Shown here: in pieces, positions 1 through 7,862 of the stretch | Layout: every line of letters starts with the position of its first letter | Position numbering within the stretch: position 1 is the first letter of the stretch | Origin: Cereibacter sphaeroides | GTDB taxonomy: Bacteria > Pseudomonadota > Alphaproteobacteria > Rhodobacterales > Rhodobacteraceae | Direction of reading: 5' to 3' | Assembly (NCBI GenBank): GCA_003243455.1 | Contig: QFQS01000002.1 | Location: 310,001-374,000 of the forward strand | Length of the DNA stretch: 64,000 bases | The notes under the pieces: model-generated | What the model saw: the letters and a program-made list of their open reading frames with translations, nothing else | Databases searched by the model: none | Told to the model about the DNA's origin: nothing | Program-made: the position numbers and the translations under genes

Positions 1-522
1 GAGGATCGCTTCGTCGACATCATCGCCGCAGGCTGCGACGCAGGCATCCGCTATGGCGAGGAACTGGCGCAGGACGTGATCGCCGTCCCCATCGGCCCCG
101 CCCGGCAATGGGCGACCGCCGCCGCCTCACCCGAATACCTCGCACGGCGCGGCCAGCCCACCCATCCGCGCGATCTCTTGAATCACGACTGCATCCGCTT
201 CCGCTTTTCCAGCGGCGCACTGACCGACTGGGAATTCGAGAAGGACGGCGAGGTGGTGAAGGTCGATGTGCCGGGCCGTGTGATCGTCAACACGGCAGCA
301 GCAGCGCCCGGCATCGACCTCGCCATTGCCGGTCAGGGCATTGCCTTCACCTTCCGCAACTGGCTGGACCCGCATTTCGCAACCGGCGCTCTGGTGCCGG
401 TGCTGCCCGACTGGTCCCCCGCCTTCGACGGCCCGCGCCTCTACTTCTCCAGCCGCTTCATGCCCAGCCCGCTGCGTGCCTTCATCGACTTCGTGTCGGC
501 ACGACGTGCCGCACGAATCTAG
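1..522 (+). CDS. LysR-family transcriptional regulator, C-terminal fragment (5' end outside window)
   Basis: The frame is open from base 1 and ends at a TAG at 520-522, so about 173 residues of the C-terminal half are present. They match the effector-binding domain of LysR regulators: DIIAAGCDAGIRYGE near the start, then a segment around Arg-Arg-Gly-Gln-Pro with the HP.DL..HDCIRFR pattern, and a C-terminal RAFIDFV, where LysR proteins normally stop. The helix-turn-helix domain would lie upstream of the window. The family senses a small ligand and acts as a tetramer on DNA. No ligand can be inferred. No target is obvious, since the next genes are a small minus-strand protein and a LysE exporter. 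Confidence 0.88.
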   Translation, partial: EDRFVDIIAAGCDAGIRYGEELAQDVIAVPIGPARQWATAAASPEYLARRGQPTHPRDLLNHDCIRFRFSSGALTDWEFEKDGEVVKVDVPGRVIVNTAAAAPGIDLAIAGQGIAFTFRNWLDPHFATGALVPVLPDWSPAFDGPRLYFSSRFMPSPLRAFIDFVSARRAARI

Positions 523-555
523 AGCATCGCTATTCGAGCGGCCGTATCGTTTCCT

Positions 556-756
556 TTATTGTTTGGAATCTTCAGGTGCAGGGGCCCCCGCATTGCGCAA
601 CGCGACTCCAAGCTTGCGAAACAAATTGGGATGATAGCGCTTGCTGGTGGGATCGTTGCTAACAGTGGAGGCCGTTAGACCTTTCCCAGCTAGCTTGATA
701 TGCCTTGAGTTCTCATCGTACCAAACTCGAATTTCCAGCTTAATGCTCTTCTGCAT
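556..756 (-). CDS. Small conserved hypothetical protein (66 aa)
   Basis: This 66-residue frame starts with ATG behind a strong ribosome-binding site (GGAGGGAC, five bases before the start) and ends with TAA. The protein is basic and compact: an N-terminal beta-like stretch KLEIRVWYDENSRHIKLAG, then GLTASTVSNDPTSKRYHPNL, then a helix RKLGVALRNAGAPAPE. The pattern resembles short conserved proteins of unknown function that I have seen in Alphaproteobacteria, but I cannot name a family. It stands alone between LysR (+) and LysE (+). Base composition is clearly lower in GC than its neighbours, which may indicate horizontal acquisition. No function is assigned. Confidence 0.62.
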   Translation of the reverse strand: MQKSIKLEIRVWYDENSRHIKLAGKGLTASTVSNDPTSKRYHPNLFRKLGVALRNAGAPAPEDSKQ

Positions 757-907
757 TTTGTCCCTCCAACTTGCGCCAAGCGTATGCGATGCGCTTCTTG
801 GATGCGACGTTGGCGTTGACAGAACTATAGGTCACGGCGCGTAAAACACCCCTTTACTGCGCCACGCGCCTGTGGATGGCTGGCCCTACTCTCGGGAGGA
901 GTCGTTC

Positions 908-1528
908 ATGTCATTCGAAACCTGGCTTGCCTTCGTTGCCGCCACATCCGTGCTTCTGATCATTCCCGGCCCGACCATCCTGCTGGTCGTCTCCTACGCC
1001 CTTGGACAGGGCTGGCGCGCGGCCTTGCCGACGGCCATCGGCGTGGCGCTTGGCGACTTCACCGCGATGACGCTGTCGCTGCTTGGGATCGGCGCCCTGC
1101 TCGCCGCCTCGGCCACGCTCTTCACAGCGCTGAAGCTGGTCGGCGCGGCCTATCTGATCTGGCTGGGATGGAAGCTATGGCGCGCGGGAGGCACGTTGAA
1201 CGCAGCACCGATCACCGAGCGGGCGCCGATGGCCCGGATGATCGCCCATGCCTGGGTGGTGACGGCGCTGAACCCGAAAAGCATCACCTTCTTCGTCGCC
1301 TTCCTGCCCCAGTTCCTGGACCGTCACGGCGATTTCTGGACCCAGATGCTGATCTTCGAGGCGACGTTCCTGACGCTCGCCTTCGCCAATGCCTTCGGCT
1401 ACGGCCTGATCGCGTCGCGCGCACGGCGGCTGGTCCACAACGAGGGCGTCATTCGCGCCTTCAACCGCGTGGGTGGCACGCTGCTGATGGGGGCAGGGGT
1501 GGCCACGGCGGCGGTAAGGTCGAGTTGA
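908..1528 (+). CDS. LysE/RhtB-family amino-acid or metabolite exporter
   Basis: This 206-residue membrane protein has the family hallmark PGPT at residues 20-23 inside the first hydrophobic helix, the usual length (about 200-210) and about six hydrophobic segments. The conserved AWVVTALNPKSITFFVAFLP stretch lies in the middle. The family exports amino acids or homoserine-lactone-like compounds out of the cytoplasm by proton antiport. The ATG at 908 is chosen because GGGAGGAG lies just ahead. An upstream in-frame ATG at 872 has no ribosome site. The 3' end overlaps the antisense extension of the next gene. Substrate unknown. Confidence 0.88.
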   Translation: MSFETWLAFVAATSVLLIIPGPTILLVVSYALGQGWRAALPTAIGVALGDFTAMTLSLLGIGALLAASATLFTALKLVGAAYLIWLGWKLWRAGGTLNAAPITERAPMARMIAHAWVVTALNPKSITFFVAFLPQFLDRHGDFWTQMLIFEATFLTLAFANAFGYGLIASRARRLVHNEGVIRAFNRVGGTLLMGAGVATAAVRSS

Positions 1529-2402
1529 ACGACTGGCGAAGGCCATCGCCTTCGCCACGCAGCACAGATTGAGTTGCACCGGCCGTTGCCCCAAAGGCCA
1601 CGGCCAGCGCCCGCCCCGCCAACGGCGGGCGCTTCTCGCCCGCCGGGGCAGGCACTGGCCTCTCGTGATCTCTTGTGACTAGTGGTCTTGGAGAGACGTT
1701 GCAAACCCCCCGCGTCACTCCGCCATCCACGCGGATGTTCTGCCCGGTGATATAGGCCGCCCCGTCCGACGCAAGGAACGCGACCGTCGCCGCGACCTCC
1801 TCGCTGGTGCCATAGCGCTTCATCGGCACGCCCTCGCGCCGCTCTTCGGTGGCGGGCAGGCTGTCGATCCAGCCGGGCAGGATGTTGTTCATGCGGATGT
1901 TGTCCCCCGCATAGGTATCGGCGAACACCTTGGTGAACGACGCCAGCCCCGCCCGCGCCACGGCAGAGGTCGGGAACATCGCGCTCGGCTCGAACGCCCA
2001 GGCGGTCGAGATGTTGATGATCACCCCCGACTTCTGCTGCTGCATCACTGGCACCACCAGGCGCGTCGGCCGCACGGCGTTCAGGAAATAGACGTCGATC
2101 CCCGTGTGCCAGTCCTCGTCCGTGATCTCGAGTATCTGCTTTCGTGGCCCGTGGCCCGCACTGTTCACCAGCACATCGACCCGCCCCCAGCGCTCGACCG
2201 CGCCATCGACCAGCCGCTTCAGATCCTCGTTCGACTGGTTCGACCCGGTCACGCCGAACCCGCCCAGTTCCGCCGCCAGCGCCTCGCCCTTGCCCGAGGA
2301 TGACAGCACGGCCACCTTGAACCCATCCGCCGCCAGCCTGAGCGCCGCAGCCGCGCCCATGCCGCTGCCGCCCGCCGTTACAATCGCCACCTTCTGGGTC
2401 AT
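1461..2402 (-). CDS. Divergent SDR-family oxidoreductase with an apparent stop-loss extension
   Basis: Residues 1-233 form a complete short-chain dehydrogenase/reductase: a nucleotide loop TAGGSGMG (9-16), VLVNSAGHG, PGWIDS and a terminal ITGQNIRVDGGVTRGV. The usual Tyr-x3-Lys is missing. At that place the protein reads TSAVARAGL, so the catalytic Tyr and Lys appear replaced by Thr/Ser and Arg. This divergence occurs in a subgroup of SDR proteins. Homologues normally stop right after the GGVTR-x-V end. Here codon 234 is TGC (1701-1703), one base away from TGA, and the frame runs 80 more residues of Pro/Ala/Arg-rich, low-complexity sequence antisense to lysE. The true product is therefore either a 233-residue core with an added tail or a damaged gene. 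Confidence 0.8.
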   Translation of the reverse strand: MTQKVAIVTAGGSGMGAAAALRLAADGFKVAVLSSSGKGEALAAELGGFGVTGSNQSNEDLKRLVDGAVERWGRVDVLVNSAGHGPRKQILEITDEDWHTGIDVYFLNAVRPTRLVVPVMQQQKSGVIINISTAWAFEPSAMFPTSAVARAGLASFTKVFADTYAGDNIRMNNILPGWIDSLPATEERREGVPMKRYGTSEEVAATVAFLASDGAAYITGQNIRVDGGVTRGVCNVSPRPLVTRDHERPVPAPAGEKRPPLAGRALAVAFGATAGATQSVLRGEGDGLRQSFNSTLPPPWPPLPPSAACHPRG

Positions 2403-2533
2403 CGCCGCCTCCGTTCAATGCAGGCCCTCGCAATAGCACTGGCATCGCCGAACGACGAGAGTCGGATGCTTTGCCGTTTCAATTGCCGACCCTTTGGGCG
2501 TAACCTCGTCACCATGGCAATGGAGGAGACGTC

Positions 2534-3547
2534 ATGACCATGATCCGTCTTTCGGCTGTGTTGCTTGCCCTTGCCGGTCAGGCGGCGGCGCAGGGAACCG
2601 TTCCGGTCACGGTCGACAACTTCATCCGGGCCGAATCCGACCTCTATATTGGCAACATGGTCAGGGACGCAGGCGGTCTGGGCAAGCTTCTGCACCACCG
2701 CGAACCCGCGGATGTGGACAAACAGGCCGTGATCCGCCTGAACCGCGACACGCTGTATTCCGCCGTGGTCTTCGATCTTGACGCCGGTCCTGCAACCATC
2801 ACGCTGCCCGATGCGGGTGACCGCTTCATGTCCTTGCAGATCATCGACGAAGATCACTATGTCCATGGCGTTTTCTATGGCGCGGGAAGCTACACGCTGA
2901 CCCGGGAAGATATCGGAACACGCTATGTCCTCGCCGGTGTCCGCACGCTTGCCGACCCGAACGACCCGGCCGATCTGGCCAAGGTCCACGACCTGCAGGA
3001 TGCGATGACCGTCTCACAGGCGGCCCCGGGCAGTTTCGAGTTGCCGAAATGGGATCAGCAAAGCCAGACCAGGGTGCGCGACGCGCTGCTGGTGCTAGGC
3101 TCCACCACCGGCTTTGACGGCGCCTTCGGCAGCAAGTCCGAGGTCGATCCGATCCATCACCTCATCGGCACGGCCATGGGCTGGGGCGGCAACCCGGAAA
3201 AGGATGCAACCTATCTGTCTGTCACCCCGCCGAACAACGATGGAAAGGGTGTCTATCGGCTGACTGTCCCGGCCGATGTCCCTGTAAAAGCCTTCTGGTC
3301 GATCAGCCTGTATAATGCCGAAGGCTACTACGTGAAAAACCCTTACAACGCCTATTCACTGAACAACATCACAGCGCAGAAACAGCCCGACGGCTCTGTC
3401 CAGGTGCAGTTCGGCGGTTGTGACGGCAAGATCGCGAACTGCCTGCCGATCATGGACGGCTGGAATTATACCGTCCGCCTCTACCGCCCCGAACCCCAGG
3501 TGCTTGAAGGCAGCTGGCAGTTTCCACAGCCGGTGGCGGTGGAGTAG
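2534..3547 (+). CDS. Secreted DUF1254/DUF1214-domain protein
   Basis: The protein has 337 residues. Residues 1-19 are a Sec signal peptide (hydrophobic core LSAVLLALAGQ, AAA before the cut). The mature part begins with the DUF1254 pattern VTVDNFIRAESDLY and RDTLYSAVVFDL. The C-terminal DUF1214 section has VKAFWSISLYNAEGYYV and ends with GWNYTVRLYRPEPQVLEGSW. This two-domain architecture is common in exported proteins of Proteobacteria, but no biochemical role is established. The ATG at 2534 is preceded by GGAGGAGAC. The gene stands alone, divergent from the SDR gene. Confidence 0.85.
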   Translation: MTMIRLSAVLLALAGQAAAQGTVPVTVDNFIRAESDLYIGNMVRDAGGLGKLLHHREPADVDKQAVIRLNRDTLYSAVVFDLDAGPATITLPDAGDRFMSLQIIDEDHYVHGVFYGAGSYTLTREDIGTRYVLAGVRTLADPNDPADLAKVHDLQDAMTVSQAAPGSFELPKWDQQSQTRVRDALLVLGSTTGFDGAFGSKSEVDPIHHLIGTAMGWGGNPEKDATYLSVTPPNNDGKGVYRLTVPADVPVKAFWSISLYNAEGYYVKNPYNAYSLNNITAQKQPDGSVQVQFGGCDGKIANCLPIMDGWNYTVRLYRPEPQVLEGSWQFPQPVAVE

Positions 3548-3590
3548 TTTGACGGTGCCATACAAGATTTGGCTTTCTTCGGTGCCCTGA

Positions 3591-4886
3591 TTGCCCAAGG
3601 TCCTCGTTCTGGGAGGTTACGGTCTGATCGGATCGGCTTGTTGCCGTGCGCTGCTGGCCGAGGGGTTTGATGTCAGGGCAATCGGCAGGTCCGAAAGTGC
3701 TGCAAGGCAAAGCGGCCTGCAGGTCGAATGGCTGTTTGCCGATCTGGCGCTGGCAAATTCCGCCGAATGGAACAGACTGGTCGACGGGGTGGATGTCGTC
3801 GTGAACGCCGCCGGAGCCTTGCAGGACGGTTTGCGCGACAACCTCGACGCAATACATGACCGTGCCGTTGCGGCCATGGTTCAGGCGTTGGCGGGCACGC
3901 ACACCCGGATCGTTCAGATTTCTGCAGCGGGCGTGTCTCCCGATGCACCGACCGAGTTCCTTCGTTCCAAGGCGCGTGGCGATGCGCGGGTCGCTTCTTC
4001 CGGTTTGGATTGGGTGATCCTGCGACCGACGCTGGTCATCAGCCACGCCGCCTATGGCGGAACGGCCTTGCTCCGGGCTGTAGCTGCCTTGCCGCTGATA
4101 TCTGTCCGCATCCTGTCCCACAGCACGGTCCAGACCGTTTGGGTGGGGGATCTTGCACAGGCCGTCGTCGATGCGGCCAGCGACCGGATCGAAGCAGGCA
4201 CCATTGCCGATCTGACCGAGGCCGGATCGCGCAGCTTTGCCGAGACAGTGCTGCTGTTTCGCCGCTGGCTAGGGCTGCCCGAATGGAAACGCAGCATTGA
4301 CCTGCCTCGCGTCGTCGTCGCGCCCTTGGGCAGAATCGCTGACCTTCTGGGCTGGCTCGGCTGGCGCTCTCCCCTGCGCGGCAATGCACTTCGCAGCCTG
4401 GAATCCGGCATTACGGGCGATCCCGGACCATGGCTCTCCGCCGGTGGCCGCCCGTGTCGTTCCCTGGAGGATACGCTGGTGCTTGTCCCGGCGAGCGTGC
4501 AGGAACGCTGGTTTGCCCGAATGTATCTGCTCTTGCCCCTGTCAATCGCCATTCTTAGCCTGTTCTGGATCTGCTCGGGGCTGATAGCGCTGGTGCAACC
4601 CGATAGATCGGCAGCGGTGCTGACCGAACGGGGCGTGGGTGCAGGGCTGGCCACAGGCGTCGCTCTCATCGGTGGTATGCTGGACGTGATGCTTGGCTTC
4701 GCCCTGCTCGTCCGACGCTGGACCGTGAAAGCCGCAAGCGGAATGATCGCGGTCTCTGCCGCCTATCTGCTCGGCAGTGCCGCCTTCGCGCCCGACCTGT
4801 GGCTCGATCCGCTTGGGCCGATGCTCAAGGTGCTGCCGTCTCTGCCGCTTGCGCTGATCGTCGCCGCCCTGATGGACGAGCGATGA
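3591..4886 (+). CDS. NAD(P)-binding SDR/epimerase-like protein fused to a DoxX-like membrane domain
   Basis: This 431-residue fusion begins with a Rossmann motif LGGYGLIGS (residues 7-15). An atypical SDR body (NmrA/complex-I-39-kDa type) follows to about residue 290, with VVNAAGALQDG and LRSKARGDARV. From about residue 305 there are four hydrophobic helices, starting YLLLPLSIAILSLFWICSGL, consistent with a DoxX-like domain. It is anchored in the inner membrane with the nucleotide domain in the cytoplasm. The start is TTG at 3591 and no strong ribosome site is visible, so the exact start is uncertain. Its stop overlaps the DUF2269 start by four bases (ATGA). The substrate is unknown. Confidence 0.8.
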   Translation: MPKVLVLGGYGLIGSACCRALLAEGFDVRAIGRSESAARQSGLQVEWLFADLALANSAEWNRLVDGVDVVVNAAGALQDGLRDNLDAIHDRAVAAMVQALAGTHTRIVQISAAGVSPDAPTEFLRSKARGDARVASSGLDWVILRPTLVISHAAYGGTALLRAVAALPLISVRILSHSTVQTVWVGDLAQAVVDAASDRIEAGTIADLTEAGSRSFAETVLLFRRWLGLPEWKRSIDLPRVVVAPLGRIADLLGWLGWRSPLRGNALRSLESGITGDPGPWLSAGGRPCRSLEDTLVLVPASVQERWFARMYLLLPLSIAILSLFWICSGLIALVQPDRSAAVLTERGVGAGLATGVALIGGMLDVMLGFALLVRRWTVKAASGMIAVSAAYLLGSAAFAPDLWLDPLGPMLKVLPSLPLALIVAALMDER

Positions 4887-5350
4887 CATATCATTTCTTG
4901 CTTTACCTTCACATCATCGGCGCCTGCATTCTGCTTGGCACCGGCGCAGGGATCGCCTTCTTCATGGTCATTTCGAACCGCAGCCGCTCTCCTGCGCTGA
5001 TCGCGCATACAGCGGGCATCGTGGTGCTGGCCGACATGGTGTTCACGGCTACGGCGGCGGTCGTGCAGCCGGTGACAGGCTATCTTCTGATGCAAGAGGT
5101 CGGCTGGCCCCTGACCGAAAGCTGGATACTGGCCGCGCTCGCACTCTATGTCTTCACCGGCGTCTTCTGGCTGCCTGTCGTCTGGATGCAGATACGGCTG
5201 CGCGACATGGCCGCAACCGCGCGGGACACAGGAATGCCTTTGCCTGCCTCCTATGACCGGATTTACCGCCTCTGGTTTGCCTTTGGCTTTCCAGCTTTCG
5301 CGTCGGTTCTGGCAATCATGTGGCTGATGATTTCGAAGCCGCAGTTTTGA
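4883..5350 (+). CDS. DUF2269 family integral membrane protein
   Basis: The protein has 155 residues and four predicted membrane helices: YHFLLYLHIIGACILLGTG, an alanine/valine helix around residue 45-65, YVFTGVFWLPVVWMQ, and LWFAFGFPAFASVLAIMWLM at the end. The HIIGACILLGTGAG start is typical of DUF2269 proteins. The ATG at 4883 lies in an ATGA overlap with the SDR-DoxX gene, which fixes both start and co-translation. Pairing with an SDR-DoxX gene suggests that the two act together at the inner membrane. No activity is known for the family. Confidence 0.82.
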   Translation: MTYHFLLYLHIIGACILLGTGAGIAFFMVISNRSRSPALIAHTAGIVVLADMVFTATAAVVQPVTGYLLMQEVGWPLTESWILAALALYVFTGVFWLPVVWMQIRLRDMAATARDTGMPLPASYDRIYRLWFAFGFPAFASVLAIMWLMISKPQF

Positions 5351-5380
5351 CGGGCGACAATTCCTGACCTGTCTTGTCTA

Positions 5381-5413
5381 CATACCGGACCCATACCGAT
5401 CCCATACGCTTTC
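5381..5413. promoter_or_regulatory. Three tandem 11-bp direct repeats (candidate operator upstream of accD)
   Basis: Three contiguous 11-mers begin with CATACC, CATACC and CATACG: CATACCGGACC, CATACCGATCC and CATACGCTTTC. One repeat per helical turn puts each box on the same face of DNA. They lie 80 bases before the accD start in a 142-base gap. A second array with the same period occurs at 45344-45376 on the opposite strand. I do not recognise the binding protein. Confidence 0.5.
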
Positions 5414-5492
5414 CAGCCCTTCCGAATTGCATTTCCTCCCCCTCCGGCATATCTCCCTACCCAACCGATGCGACCAAAGGGCCCCCCGCTCG

Positions 5493-6416
5493 ATGAACTG
5501 GATCTCGAACTACGTTCGCCCCAAGATCAACTCGCTGTTCTCGCGCCGCGAGGTGCCCGAGAACCTGTGGACCAAATGTCCCGAATGCGGAACCATGCTG
5601 TTCCACCGGGAACTTGCCGACAACCTGAACGTCTGCACTAACTGCGACCACCACATGGCGATCAGCCCCCGCGCGCGTTTCACCGCGCTGTTCGACGGCG
5701 GCATCTTCACCGAGGTGAAGGTTCCCGAGCCGGTCGTGGACCCGCTCCAGTTCCGCGACCAGAAACGCTATCCCGACCGCCTGAAAGCCGCGCAGAAGGC
5801 GACCTCCGAGAAGGAAGCGATGCTGGTGGCCGAGGGCGAGATCGGCCGCACGCCCGTAGTAGCCGCTGCTCAGGACTTCGCCTTCATGGCGGGTTCCATG
5901 GGCATGTATGTCGGTAACGCCATCATCGCCGCTGCCGAACGCGCGGTGAAGCTGAAGCGCCCGCTGATCCTGTTCTCGGCCGCAGGGGGGGCAAGGATGC
6001 AGGAGGGGATACTCAGCCTGATGCAGATGCCCCGCACCACGGTCGCGGTCCAGATGCTGAAAGAGGCGAACCTGCCGTACATCGTCGTGCTGACCCACCC
6101 GACGACCGGCGGGGTCACCGCATCCTACGCGATGCTGGGCGACATCCAGATTGCCGAACCCAACGCCCTGATCTGCTTCGCCGGTCCCCGGGTGATTGAG
6201 CAGACCATCCGCGAAAAACTGCCCGAAGGTTTCCAGCGCGCCGAATACCTGCTGGACCATGGCATGCTGGACCGCGTGACCCATCGCAAGGCGCTGCGGG
6301 ACGAGTTGATCACCATCACCCGCCTGCTGACCGCGCAGCCACCGGCGATCCGGGGCGATCTGCCCGCACCGGGGTCCATCGCCTCCGACCTGCCCGAACC
6401 TGCCGCCGCGAAGTGA
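5493..6416 (+). CDS. accD: Acetyl-CoA carboxylase carboxyltransferase subunit beta
   Basis: The protein has 307 residues. It is the beta half of the carboxyltransferase that moves the carboxyl group from biotin to acetyl-CoA to make malonyl-CoA, the first step of fatty-acid synthesis. The family zinc ribbon is intact (Cys29, Cys32, Cys48, Cys51). The crotonase-like core carries GSMGMYVGNAI, SAAGGARMQEG and THPTTGGVTASYAMLGD, which form the CoA-binding oxyanion region. The start ATG 5493 gives the family's usual N terminus MNWISNYVRPKINSLF. The frame extends upstream without homology. folC overlaps the stop (GTGA), the accD-folC pairing typical of bacteria. Confidence 0.97.
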   Translation: MNWISNYVRPKINSLFSRREVPENLWTKCPECGTMLFHRELADNLNVCTNCDHHMAISPRARFTALFDGGIFTEVKVPEPVVDPLQFRDQKRYPDRLKAAQKATSEKEAMLVAEGEIGRTPVVAAAQDFAFMAGSMGMYVGNAIIAAAERAVKLKRPLILFSAAGGARMQEGILSLMQMPRTTVAVQMLKEANLPYIVVLTHPTTGGVTASYAMLGDIQIAEPNALICFAGPRVIEQTIREKLPEGFQRAEYLLDHGMLDRVTHRKALRDELITITRLLTAQPPAIRGDLPAPGSIASDLPEPAAAK

Positions 6417-7681
6417 CCGACACCTCTGACGCGATCCTGCAGCGGATGATGATGCTGCACCCCAAGGTCATCGACCTGACCCTGGACCGCGTCCATCGTC
6501 TGCTTGAGAAGCTTGGCCACCCCGAGGCGCGCATCCCGCCCGCGATCCATATCGCCGGCACCAACGGCAAGGGATCGACCCAGGCCATGATCCGCGCGGG
6601 GCTGGAGGCCGGAGGCGCGAAAGTCCACGCCTATACTTCGCCCCACCTTGCCCGGTTCCACGAACGGATTCGGCTGGCGGGAGAGCTGATTTCCGAACCT
6701 GACCTCGCCTCTCTGCTGGACGAATGCGTCGAGGCTAACGGTCCCGACCCGATCACCTTCTTCGAGATCACCACCTGCGCCGCTTTCCTGGCCTTTGCCC
6801 GCACCCCCGCCGACTGGACTTTGCTGGAAGTCGGCCTTGGCGGGCGGCTGGATGCCACCAACGTCATCATCCCGCGCCTGACCATCATCACCCCGGTCTC
6901 GCTGGACCATCAGCAGTATCTGGGCGACACAGTCGCGCTGATCACGGGGGAAAAGGCTGGGATCATAAAGCGTGGCGTGCCCTGCATCGTCGGCCCGCAG
7001 ACTGAAGAGGGGCTTGAGGTGATCGAGACACGCGCCGCCCGCCTTGGCGCGCCGCTGTTTATCCACGGCCAGCACTGGAATGCTTTCGAGGAACGGGGTC
7101 GCCTGATCTACCAGGACGAGAACGGCCTGCTGGACCTGCCGTTGCCGAACCTGCCGGGCCCGCACCAGATCCAGAACGCAGGTGCCGCAATCGCCGCACT
7201 GCGTCACCTGGGGCAGGGGCCGGAGGCCTGCGAGGCCGCCGTTACCGGCGCCTACTGGCCCGCCCGGATGCAGCGCCTGCGTCACGGCCCACTGATCGAC
7301 GCCGCGCCCGGCGTCGAGCTTTGGCTCGATGGCGGCCATAACCCGGCGGGGGGCGAGGCGCTGGCCGCCACGCTCGCCCGGATGCCGAAGCGGTCGACCC
7401 ATCTGATCTGCGGAATGCTCAACACCAAGGATATCGCAGGCTATCTGCGCCCCCTTGCGGCGCAAGCGCAAAGCCTGACTGCCGTCTCGATCCCCGGCGA
7501 AGCAAACACCCTGCCCGCCGCCGAGACCGAGGCGGCAGCCCGTTCCACCGATATCCCTGCGACCAGCGCCAGTTCGGTGGAATCCGCACTCGCAACCATT
7601 GCCGCAGCCGATCCCAATGCCCGGGTGCTCATCTGCGGCTCGCTCTATCTCGCGGGCCGTGTCCTGCAGGAAAACGGCTGA
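6413..7681 (+). CDS. folC: Bifunctional dihydrofolate synthase / folylpolyglutamate synthase
   Basis: The protein has 422 residues. It ligates glutamate to dihydropteroate and then adds further glutamates to folates, using ATP, in the cytoplasm. The ATP loop HIAGTNGKGST covers residues 46-56. The Mur-ligase-like signatures TSPHLARFHERI, EVGLGGRLDATNVI and LDGGHNPAGG follow in the expected order. The start is GTG at 6413 overlapping the accD stop in a GTGA junction. Translation is therefore likely coupled to accD. A strong hairpin lies 54 bases after the stop. Confidence 0.96.
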   Translation: MTDTSDAILQRMMMLHPKVIDLTLDRVHRLLEKLGHPEARIPPAIHIAGTNGKGSTQAMIRAGLEAGGAKVHAYTSPHLARFHERIRLAGELISEPDLASLLDECVEANGPDPITFFEITTCAAFLAFARTPADWTLLEVGLGGRLDATNVIIPRLTIITPVSLDHQQYLGDTVALITGEKAGIIKRGVPCIVGPQTEEGLEVIETRAARLGAPLFIHGQHWNAFEERGRLIYQDENGLLDLPLPNLPGPHQIQNAGAAIAALRHLGQGPEACEAAVTGAYWPARMQRLRHGPLIDAAPGVELWLDGGHNPAGGEALAATLARMPKRSTHLICGMLNTKDIAGYLRPLAAQAQSLTAVSIPGEANTLPAAETEAAARSTDIPATSASSVESALATIAAADPNARVLICGSLYLAGRVLQENG

Positions 7682-7734
7682 CCTTCCGGCTTTCATCTTT
7701 GCCCAAGTATCCTCGGGGATGAGCCCGCAAGGGC

Positions 7735-7756
7735 GAGGGGGCTGAAAGCCCCCCTC
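7735..7756 (+). terminator. Probable transcription terminator of accD-folC
   Basis: GAGGGGGCT and AGCCCCCCTC form a nine-pair stem with one extra C and a GAA loop. The sequence after it is pyrimidine-rich (TCTTCCTT) rather than a pure T run, so termination may be partial. Confidence 0.5.
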
Positions 7757-7862
7757 TCTTCCTTGCCGCACAGGCCCACGCCAGCCGCGCACATCCCCAC
7801 CCATTGCCCGGGGGTCTGCGCATCCCTAGCTTTGCCACAACCGCAATCAACCGGAGTCAGCC

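Noticed and set aside
1399..2445. 348-codon minus-strand frame overlapping the SDR gene in another phase
   Set aside because: The SDR motifs are in the other frame; this one is Gly/Arg-rich and lacks motifs.
6125..7804. 559-codon minus-strand open frame over accD/folC
   Set aside because: accD and folC are certain on the plus strand; the antisense product is low-complexity.
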